Positions 33,625-45,600 of a stretch of DNA of 64,000 bases are shown in pieces. Under the pieces are notes generated by a model. It saw only the letters and a list, made by a program, of their open reading frames with translations. It was not told the DNA's origin and ran no database searches. Source of the stretch: Norana najaformis. Its lineage: Eukaryota > Annelida > Clitellata > Crassiclitellata > Hormogastridae. Position 1 is the first letter of the stretch, and each line of letters opens with the position of its first letter. The stretch spans positions 39,085,238 through 39,149,237 of the forward strand of contig OZ029915.1 in assembly GCA_964023275.1 (NCBI GenBank), in the 5' to 3' direction. Position numbers and translations under genes: made by a program.

Positions 33625-36600
33625 GTTAGTACAATAAAAGAGACAGTTTACTGTTTTCAAGGAATCTAAATGTAGCATGTCTGCATTGTATTGTGGAAGT
33701 TTAGGACAAGTGAAGCAAGTAAGGTGGTGAAAGGCACAGTAAACAAGGGAATTCTTTAATATGAATCTCCCCAAAACTTAGCTAGTTGCCAGTATGAACA
33801 TTTTGCATGTTGAATGGGTGTCAGATAGGTGGTACTAGACCATGATGGTAATCCACTCCCTAAATTCTTGTTAGAGTTGTGTTTTGAATTTTTCCATTTA
33901 ATTTGGCTCTATTTTAATTTATATGTAAAATCTGTTTCAATAGCTTGGATAATTATTTGGAATATGATTTGGCAATCTGTCTGCTCTGTGAATCTTAATT
34001 GTTTTCAGTTTTGGCTTAAGACCTACCTGTTTTAGCACACTTATCCTCTTCTCGGATTGACCATCTAGGATTGAGGGTCAGTTCAACCATCAGTGGTTTT
34101 GTTCTTGGTACTGGTGAACCACTAGTTAATGCCTTTTGCATTATTCTAATTGGGCTATAGAAACTCTTAGATTAAATGAGTTAAACATTTAAGTTTTCTG
34201 TTTAGCTATTTTAATACTGAAAACAGTCATGTTCTTTTCTTGAGGATTTTTATGAATTGGAACTTTAATAAAAACACTGCTATGAAGTTTTCTTTTGGTG
34301 CAGTGCAGTGACTGTAGGATGAAGAGAGAAATGATTCTTATTTTAGCACCTTCTGATAATTTTATATTATTCAATAGAGTTCCAAATGATTCTGATGATG
34401 AATCTGATGATGATGAAGCTTTGAAACCCCTGAAAGTCGACATAGATCTTGGTCTGTCAGCTTATGCCAATGCAAGAAAGTAAGGGTCCTTGTTATGCAT
34501 TTCATAGGTTTCAGCAAATTTCTAATGTCAGAGTTTTTGTGTCTATGATGCTTTCAATCATCTGTGCTCGTTATGTGTTTTCAAAATATTTTTGGCACAT
34601 TATATATTTCTTGAGGTAATTTATTTTTCAGTATTGGGTATAAATTATTAAAATTTATGAATGTGCTTGCAAACCTGGTCTCTTAAGCAATGGTATTTTG
34701 TTTCAAATTATGGTAATAAATTGAGTAGATTAAAGGTTTGTTTTATCTATCCAAAATTAGGATATTTATATTGTCAAACAGTAATTCATTTTAACTAAAT
34801 TTTAAAAGGTAATTCTGAATATAACAGTAATAATTGTAACTATTACTTGAAGACAATATTAGCAGCAACTCCCAGACTAGAAACCACAACATGTCGTCAA
34901 GAAACTTGGCATGCTCCTGAATGAAGAATTACCTATTCAATGGAATTTACTGCATGATGCTGCTGCGAGCCTTGTTTCATTCCTTCATCATAAAGCACCT
35001 GGACTGTTGCAACTCTGGAATTGCAGGCCTGCCAAAGTTTCAAATTCTCCAGCTTCTGTCCATTCTAAACTGTGCTGCTTGGGTCATGGCCAACATGCCA
35101 AAATGTTTGCATGTCTCAAACTAATGCGAGAGACGTTGCACTGATTCTCGGTTGAGGACAGAATTGAATTCTAGATCCTCCTCTTCTGCCAAGCGTCTGT
35201 GGTTGGTACAGCCCCAGAATACATCAGGAAGCTCTGTGTGCCTGTGTCGAACCAGCCTGGTCGACAAACATTGAGCTCTACCGCACGTGGGGACTTGTTA
35301 GGTATACTGTACGTTCCAGTACAGCAATTCAGACACTTCGGTCTTTCTCTTGCATTGGACCTTCCTCATGGAACAGTCCCCATTAAAAGTTGAAACTTTA
35401 CCTCCTCAAACAGCTCAAGAGATGTTTTCAGCTTGTCTTAAGATGAATCTTTTTAGATCTGTTAGATAGCCGTAAAACGAAGATCATGACAACAGCTGAG
35501 GAGGGCAGTTTTATGGTGGATGGAGAGGAATTAGAGACGGTAACAAGCTTTACATTCTTGGGATCAGTAGTAGAAAGAGAAGGAAAGTGCGACATGGAAA
35601 TAAACCGAAGGGTGGCGATTGGAAAAGCCGCAATGAATGGACTAGAAAAAATATGGAAAGACAAACATGTGAGCACAGACACGAAAAAAAGATTGGTGAG
35701 GGCCTTGATTATACCAACAGTAACATACGGCAGTGAGACGTGGACAATGACCAAGAAAATAGAGAAAAAAATCAATGCTTGTGAAATGTGGATATGGAGG
35801 AAGATGCTGAGAACATCATGGACGGAGAAAAGGACTAATGAATGGGTACGCAGGGCGATTGGAATTGAGCAAGATGAGACGTTACAACAAACAGTGCTAA
35901 AATCAAAGCTGAGGTTCTTTGGACATGTTATGAGATCAGATGGATTGGAAAAAGAAATGATGCTGGCTTGTGGAGAGGGAAAGAGAAAACAAGGGAGACC
36001 AAGGAAAAAATGGATGGACAAGATACACGAAGCAACTGGAATGAACTTGGCACAACTAAGGGACGCGACATTGGAAAGAAAGAAATGGAGAAGATTGATC
36101 ATGACGGTCGCTAGAGCTCAAAGAGCTGACAGCACAAGGTGACAAGGTGAGATAGCCGTGCCTCAGCACCTTTGTGAGGTTCTTAAAAGTTCTTAAGTGT
36201 TCAGATACATACAGATACATACATACAACTGTTAACAAAGTTCTAGCATACAACTGTTAACAAAGTTCTAGGTTTGCATATCAGCGAGTCCCTGTGATTG
36301 TCTTTTAGATATTATGACATGAAGCGACATGCAGCTGTGAAAGAACAGAAGACAGTTGATGCAACTGAGAAAGTAAGAATGTTCCCTTTCTCAAACACTG
36401 CACAGCTACCAAAGTGAAAATATTTGTAGATGAATATGCAGTTCTGTAGTATGACATACTTCAGTATTACTTGTCCTGATATTTTTAGAGTACATGTTGC
36501 GGCTGACAAACAAGTGAATGAGCTTCATTTTTGCTGATTATAATTAGCTCAATTTAAAGTTTGAGAATAATTAGGATAATGATGCAGTGTAATAATAATA

Positions 36601-39600
36601 ATAAATAGTGAGAATCGTGAAGATACAAGATAATACTGCTATTGTAAATTTGGGCACTTGGTAAGTTTTTGGTGCAATTTCTGTCTAGGCTATGAAGTCT
36701 GCTGAGAAAAAAACAAAACTGACACTGAAAGAAGTTCGAATGGTTGCCACGATAAATAAAGCCAGAAAAACATTTTGGTAAGTATATCTGCTTCATGTTT
36801 TTATCTGTTAAAAATTGGCTTTTTGGTGATCAGCAAATGCAAAAATCGTAATACATTAGCTGCTTTAATAGCATCTTTCATTCTAAAATCAAAACTGATG
36901 TTTGTTCTGAGACTGTGGTAGTATTTCATGTTTGCTACTGATCTCACAGTTTCTTTTCATAGCATTTGCAATATACCACTTTGGGCAGCATTTTTGGGCC
37001 TCTTGTGAAACCAGGTGACCTATTAGCAAAGGAGCTTGTTCCAATAAAATGGTTAGATGAGTTACAATGAGTTTCAGCCAGTAGGAACTCTGGTTCAAGC
37101 GTATGAATTTGAGTGTGATGCCAGCTAGTAGACAAAAAAGACCTTTACAACACTTAGTATCTAGATACATTATCATCACTATGTGATTCACTGCTTGGTG
37201 CAAGAATTTCATTGGTATATTTTTTGTTGATTTTTACAATTTTTACAATTTTCTGATAATGTTGTTTTTACAAATGTAAACAAACAAAAGCCATGTTCTC
37301 TTCTGAAAGCCTCTTCACGAGTTTAGAAGAGTTTACTCCATCTTGTAGAACAGCCCAGTAAAACAGTTAGGAGACTACTGTTTTAAATTAGTCCTCTTCT
37401 GAAAATAGTAGGTGTATCTTCACGAAGAAAAGTGGCTATATTTTGAGGTCACGCTGATCAGTAGAGCCATAGCATCTGTGTTTTATGTGTCTTTGCAGGT
37501 TTGAGAAGTTTCTCTGGTTTATTAGTTCGGAAAACTATATTGTGATTGGAGGGCGAGACCAGCAACAGAACGAGTTCATTGTTAAACGATACCTTAAACC
37601 TGGTCTGTTATTTTTGTGATTTAAACAGCAGTTGACTTTTGGAAATTATTTTTAAGATAGTTAAACCTTGATTTGAGCATGGTTCTTACAGTCTCTTGAA
37701 AAATCTTAGTGATTTTATTTTTATGTTGATTAACTTTGTTTTGTAGTGTAATACTTTTGACACTACTCTACATACTATTTTATACATTCAATGCTACACA
37801 GTACATCTCTGGAATAGGTTGTGGTTGGATACCATTTCTGTGAAGAAAATAAAGCAGAAACATGAGTGAGATGCAGACATGTATTCGACCCCAATCTAAC
37901 AAGATTTGGGGCCAGTTGATGAGTCACAGGGAGCCAGTCAGATGCAAAGTCAGAGGCAAAGCAAGCAAACTGCAAATTTATACTGGAATTGTAAAAATTA
38001 TGATTTATAGAGCATTGTAAGTATCTAGCTACTTCTTAGGTGCTTTAGATTGTCATTTTTCAGTGCAGGTGTCAATATAGTTTTTAAGTTGTTTTGAAAA
38101 TGCCTATAAGCTAATGTACTTGTGGTTTTGCTGTTAGTAGTATGGGACATTTTATGGTGTATTCTGCTTTCGTTAATAGTATTTTACTTCTTATTAGTTA
38201 TATTTTCACTTACCTAGTGTATGTAGGAATTTGTTTTATCATCTGTGACAATTATGTGTTTCTAGGTGATCTCTATGTGCATGCTGACCTTCATGGAGCC
38301 AGCAGTGTTGTCATCAAAAATCCATCAAGTGAGGTGTTACTGTCCAAGCTTAACGAATCTACCTTTTTGTAATAGTGTAGATTATTATTGTTTGCTAAAC
38401 CTTGTGGATGTATGAATATTCTTTAAATTGATCCACTTATTTCTGTGCAATTGTCATCTAGTTGTTGTATTTGATTCTGTTATTAGAATGGTCTCTTAGC
38501 ATGAATGTGGAATATTGTGAACTAGAGGTTTTTAAGGCATGAATACGTATGATGTAAGTATTAACTTAATGCATCAGAATAGGAGTATGTATTGCTTTAC
38601 TTGGTTCAGTCTTTCTTATCTGATCTGGCAACCTTTGTTATGCCTGTGTAATAACAGCTGTGAATATCTTTTGAAGACCTTGATCAATACAGTAGATTCC
38701 TTCCTGTGACAAAAGATCTTGTGCAGTTGATGTGTTTTTAATTGCCCGAATACATCAGATAGTTTCAGATAGTTTTGAAGATAGGAAGAATAATGCTGAG
38801 TGTTTACACTAAGTGTGCATAAAATATTCAGTATAACGATATGAAATTTATTTCCAATATTATTTCCTTTTCTTCATCTAGCCAGTGGAAGAGCAGTTTA
38901 CTGTTTGTGATGACTAGTAATGATAAATAAAGATAATTTTCCTCTTGCATGTTTGTCATCTATGATAACTGTTTCTGGTGATTTCTATTGCATGCTGAAC
39001 TTCATGAAGCCAGCCATGTTTAATTAAAGTATTTGAAAAACTACTTTGAAAACGAGCATATTTTTCAGCAATTGGATTTGAAGGTTTCTTTTAATTATTA
39101 GAGGTTTCTTTTACTTTTAGAGGAGCCAGTGCCACCAAAGACTCTGAATGAAGCGGGTACAATGGCATTGTGCTACAGTGCTGCGTGGGATGCCAAAGTT
39201 GTTACAAGTTCTTGGTGGGTCTACCACGACCAGGTAAGTCATTGATCTGATATATTTATGGGCCTCATGGTTACTACTCTGCTGCTCTTCCTACTACCAT
39301 TAATAGGTATCATCCACTGAGGTCTTTGACTAAAAAACATTGGATACACTTTTGTTGATCCAACACCTCAAATGGCTGTCCTTAAGTCAATGAGCCTGCA
39401 AAGCATATTTCAAGACAAAATTCAACAGATGTTTATTTTAGTCATCAGCTAATGCTTCTAAATGAGTACACAAGAATTCCCTCTTGATGTTTGCTCAAGG
39501 ATCCATTCATCTGGATTGTATTCCTGCTTGACCTGCATTCCTACTGATGTGTTTGACAATTCAGTTGTGGATTAGATACATGCTTCTGTTACTTTTCAAA

Positions 39601-42600
39601 GTACCACTGAATTTTAAAGTTTGCTTATCTGCAGACTTAGTTTTGTATTGTAGTTTAGGTCAGATCTGAATATTTCCATAGTTCTTCTAACTGCTGAGAT
39701 ACCACACAGTTTTCTACTTGAGAACATCATGTTGTGATTCTTGTGTTTAGGTTTCAAAAACTGCTCCTTCTGGAGAATACTTGACAACAGGAAGTTTCAT
39801 GATTAGAGGTATGTTTTTGGAAATGATGTTTCTGCATGAATTACTGTTTCTTTTGTTTCAAAGTCAAAGCTTATTATTGGTAAGAATTAATTATGGTAGT
39901 TGGCTGCTGTTCATCATGCTTCTCAATAAATTCTTAATTTCTTAAGCTTTCATTTTGGTTGGTTTTATTTAAAGCTGAGTTTGTGAATGAGGTCAGTTTA
40001 CCTGTACTGGTGAATATTATTTCAGAATTAACATCAGTAATTAATTTTGCAGGAAAGAAGAACTACCTTCCACCATCTCATCTCATCTATGGTTTTGGCT
40101 TTTTGTTCAAGGTGATTGCATTCTCTTTTTGGAAAATCTAAAAATATCTATATTAACTATATAGATTATTTTCCATTTAATAAAGCATATAGTTTTTGGC
40201 TCAAGTGTTTGTTATTTTATCAATTTTTTGCTGATTAAGTAAGGTATGTCACAGTTTAAAACAGTGGCTATGGTGTCTTTAAATAATTCAACTTCAAATG
40301 ATATAAGATGATCTTTGCTATTGCCTTTATGTCACAGGTTGATGAATCATGCATATTTCGGCATAAAAGTGAAAGACGAGTTAAAACTATTGAGGAAGAA
40401 GAAGCTTATACTGCAACAAATTCTACCAATGATTTGGAATGTAAAGATTCAGTGAATGATGACTTGTGTTCAGTTGATGAGGAAGAACAGGAGAAAACAG
40501 AAGGTAGTGATGACTCATCAGACAGTGAAACTGAAGGGAGAAAGGCTGATGATAAGGAGGTGGACTTGGCTCAGGGTGAAAATGAAGATGAGCAAGCTGC
40601 TGACAGTGATGAGGTTGCTGATGAGAAGGAGATTCCTGATGAAATTATTGGTGCGAAAAGTGAGATTTGTGAATTTCCTGATACCTCGATTCAGCTTCAT
40701 CATGTTAAAGGAGGAGAGTAAGTTGTTTGTTGTTTTTTATAGTTTCTTTTCATATTGAGGTTAGAAAAATTTAAGTAGTCTAAAGATAAACATGAAAATA
40801 AGTAAGTTGGAAGTTCAATATGGCAGAATATTTTTAAATTTAATGATTGCAGTTTCTGTGCTTTTGTCCTCCTTTGCATCTTAATCCCCTAAGTTTATGT
40901 AATGGAACATAATCCAAAGATTTTTATTATCATAAGTACATGAGGATTTAACTGATGGCAATTGCTTCAAACTGAAATCATGTTCTGTGTTGATCAACTG
41001 TTGGACAGGTCAAGATAGTTTCCTTCATAAATATGTGTGCCTGATATGTCATATAGAGTTGATTTTTTAAAATGGTATTTATGAATTTTCTTTCTGGATA
41101 GATTCACTTTAAAGAAAGAGATTAGTGTTCATGACAGTCCTTCTGAAAATAAAAGTTCAAACGTTGCTGAAAGCCAATCAGGTCCTGAACAGGATGCAGT
41201 GCCAAAAGTTGCCAGATTATCAGCAAAGCAAAGAAGGTGCGACTTTTCAAACTTAAGTGTTGCCTAAATTGAATTTTTGTACTTTTCTGGTTCAGGTCCT
41301 TTATTAATCACCAATAAAAAGCATGATACAGTTTCGAACAGTTACATGCATTGGTGTCAGTGGGTGAACCCAAAAGGAACATAATGTTCTGCTACCACAG
41401 TCACCCTAATTACATCATTGATTGCAGAGGGTGACATCATTCTGATAGATCAAATCAATACATAAAGTATCCAACTGTTGTACAGAAATTCATAAAATAA
41501 GCAAATATTTTATTGTATATTTTCAATTATTCAATCTGCTGTTTTATATGAGTCAGTTAAGGTATTCATGGAGTTATTTTCTGCATTTTTTTCATATTAG
41601 TCTTGGGTTCATTTGCAAATTATTGCCTTAGAAATCTCTGAGTTACATAGATAAACCCTTTAGTTTTGTTTTGTCGCATGTGATGTTTATAGTATGGAAA
41701 CTGATTGATTGGCTAATTGAAACTGATGGGTTGTTAAATCTGTCAGCAGAGATTCTCATGCAACAAGGTAATCCTCTATGTACAATTTGAATGACTTATC
41801 AACTTAAATGCCCATTTTGTGTTGCACTTTTTCCTACCCTGGATGCAGAAGTTGTGAAGCCTTACTTTTCCCTTTGATAGAAATCATGCATTCATTGTGG
41901 GGATGCAGCACTTTTGAATGAATTTTAAAGGTTTTATAAATCGTGTATTGTGTGGCCTTACATATTTATAGAGAGGTTAAGAAAAAGAAAAAAGTCAGTG
42001 AACAATCAGAAGTTGTAAATGAAGAGAAGCTAGAAGAACTGGTATGATTTGCAGATATACTTGAACATTCTTTTACAAATACTGAACTTCCTACAGAGTC
42101 TTGACTTTCTGATTGCAACTTTGCTTTTCTTATAGTCTAAAATCAATCAAATCAAATCACAGACGTATATATTTGAACAGAAATGACAGATAAAACTACC
42201 ACCTCTTAATGTTAAATAAACAAATGACAACTGATACTGATTAACACTGTGACGATAATTTCTCAGATATGTTTCGTTAAATTAAAACAGCATGGTTTGA
42301 CCTTTGTTACTATTTTGCACTGAATTTTGTATTATTTGGCTTTACTTTTTAAACAAAGGGTGTTGTTGGCTTTTGTTGAATCAAATGCCCTGAAAAAACA
42401 CAAATGGGCTTTGACCAGAGGATCAGTCAAGCTCCAGAATTTTACAGTTTACTGATGTTAATTAACCTTTTCCATATATACAAGATTAAGAGTAGAATAT
42501 GATAACATTTGATATCCATGCCTGCATTTCAGGATTCACATGAGAGAATGATCTTTTTCTGATTAAACTTGTAATTCTTATAACTGTTTTTCTTTTCTTG

Positions 42601-45600
42601 CAAGGAGGAAGTACAGACAAAGCCAGCAGGGAGTGAACAGTTGGCTCCTCCTCCAACACAGTCACAGATTAAAAGAGGTCAAAAGGTCAGTAATTTTCAT
42701 TACTGAGTGGTGACAGTTATAAGGTGATTGAGCAGTTGGTTTTTGAATCATGTTAACCCTATTACATCAACCTTTTAATCATTCAAAGATCATAATAGGC
42801 TGATGGTGTGATCGCATCACATATATAAATTTGGGGTTTGCTGTTGTGCATATGTTTAATACTAATTTGTTTGATATTTTAAAAATTACTTTCTTATGGA
42901 TCAATATGAACTAGCAGCAATGACACTGGATTTTTCTGTCCAGCTTCTATGATCTTTTGTTTTGTTGATCTTCTATAATCGTCAGTCCTTGTCACCCTAT
43001 TGGTATATTTGTATATGATCTGTAGTTGCTTGTCTCCCTTAGCCCAATACTAATGCTTTATTTCCTATACATTTTGCCTTGGTTGCCCCCTTAAGTGACC
43101 ATTGTTTTTGGAGTAATTCCTCTGAATTTATTTTCTTGCATGATACATGGAAGAGACACTGAGATTAGCCCCATGCTCTGTCAGAAGAAACTAATCAAAT
43201 CCTATGATGTTGAGCTGTTGCCTGAGAGTAACTGAGTGTAATCGTTTCTTTATTTATGTTGTCCACAGGGAAAACTCAAGAAAATGAAAGAGAAGTACGG
43301 AGACCAAGACGAAGAGGAGAGGCAGTTGAGAATGGAACTACTTGCTGTATGTCATTACTGATACTATTAATATTATCAACATTGCTATTATAGACAGTAG
43401 TATGTTGGTTTTTTGTAGTTGTTGTCTTCATATTCTGCAGTTTACAGTTAAAGGAAAGGCTCAAAGGAACTGAATTTACTTTCTGTGATTGCAGTCTGCA
43501 TATCTGTGTCGTAACTGAGACCCTGGAATTTGGCTCTGTGGGCACATGTGGTCGTTAAGTGTTTAACAAATGTACTTGCTTCTTGTTCAGGTACCTTTAG
43601 ATATACTCTACTTAATATATAAAGTGCCCAGTCAGTGAATACATGTTTATTTAATTCATTTTTTGTTCATTACACTGATGCTTGTAATTGTAATTGCACA
43701 TTCATGTGGCACCTCATCCAGAGAAACTCCTCAAACGTACTCTTGATCTGTTCTACATACGGTCTTCACAAGCTGTTTTGTGTTGATCATCTTTTGACCG
43801 TCATTTGCAGTCTTCTCGGGGCCCAAAAGAAGAAAAACTAAAGAAGGGCAAAAAAGGAAAACTACAGCAACAGCAGCTGAAAAATAGACAACAGGGAGCA
43901 AATGATGGGAAAAAGCAACAAGGTCAGCAGAAGGGAAGACCTCTTGGAAAACTGACCATACACGACATCCAAGATGACAATTCAATCATCACTTCTCATC
44001 CAGGTCAGGCTTACACTGGATTATTATTATGCTCATTGCAGAAACAGTAATGTAGGCAGAACCTGTCAAAGGTGTCTGGAAGATTCTCAGCACCTTGGAG
44101 CGATTCTTAAAGGGTCCTATACAAATTCCCAGGTAAATGGATATTGGCACATACAATTGTACAGGATATGCTAAGACAAGTAAAACGTTTTTAGTAATGA
44201 AGCTAGTAAGATGCTAGCATTGACAACAGAGGGATAATGCAGTAATATTTCAGTACTGCATTGGAATTTGGATCATTGGACAGCAAAATCTGGCCTAAAG
44301 GATGCGTTCAAGGTTCAGATGGCTATTTCAGCTTCACTATATCTTTCAAGTGATATTTGGATAGCAGAGTGGTCAAATGGTTGTTCATCTACTTGGTGCA
44401 ACCTCTTGTCTTAATCTCTGGAGTTCAGATCCTGTGCACACCTAACAATTTTGCCAAATATTATAATTTAATGCAGTGGAAATGTAACTTTTTAAGCTGT
44501 TTGTATTGTTTATAAAATATTTTGCTCTTCTGAATTGTGCGAGTTTGGGTCTGAATCGGCATTAATACATTAGAAATCGATGATCATAGATGCTAATGAA
44601 TCTGAGAAATTGGACGACAGATCAGCTGAAGTAGCGCCTGCAAAGAAAGATGATGCAGAAGTAGATGAAGAGGGTCAAGATGGCTTGGAAGAAGAAAGTG
44701 GACAAATAACGCAGGTTAGTCTTAAGTTAAAAATCATGGACATAAATAAGCCAAGTGATTGATAGAAAATGCTGGCAAATGTTTTATAATTTCTGTCTTG
44801 AAACAACCCTTTTTGCAGTTACCTTTCAATTGAACTGAACTTCCATCTAGCCTGAAACAAAGAGACTTGGAGTCCTCATTTCAGAGTTACCTATCAGCTA
44901 AACTAAAATTTCCATTTTAGTTTGATTTGAAACAGAGAGCTATAGTGATAAGCGAATATTGTAAAATCAAAGCAGATATGACTGTTGCTGTTCTGTATCT
45001 TAGGTGACAAGTGGCATCTCCTGTCCAGCTTCAACCTTGTTCTGCACATGTTCTTTCCAAGTCATGACATGGGCCGTACACTTGATCTCATTATAACCCA
45101 ATCCTGCTCTTCTGCTATTAACAATATATCTCCTTCTGAGTCATGTTTGTCTGACCACATTGTCATTACTGCTCGGATTTCTTACCTTGATAAGCCATAA
45201 GGAAAAGGCCCAATGTTTAAGCCTGGCATAATTCTGTTTTTCTCACTGCTCTACTACACTGTTTTTTTGCAATTTTGTAAACCCATGATTTATTCAGAAT
45301 GGATAGTTCAATGAGGAGTCGCCTTGTTGATTACAAATTTTAATTTGCCCTTGCAAATGACATCTTTTGTTTTAAAAATGAATTGTCTGTTCATTATTGA
45401 TTTTTGAGCACATTCTCAATGCCATTTAGGATTAATGTGCGAAATTCTAACGAAGAAAGCAATAATGCAGTTGTTCCATTGAATGTCAAACCTGCTTGCG
45501 TCGAGTATAACTAGATATGAAACGCCAGCTCGTGCATCCACAAGCAAAACTGTTTGCATGGTATAATTTCACGTGGCAACAGTTGCATTATAAATATTAA

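Noticed and set aside
35428..36102. 224-aa minus-strand ORF
   Set aside because: Antisense shadow of the RTE-like LINE frame, whose plus-strand protein matches a known family.
36889..37212. 107-aa minus-strand ORF in NEMF intron 16
   Set aside because: No recognised family; the overlapping frame is equally open, suggesting low-stop-density chance.
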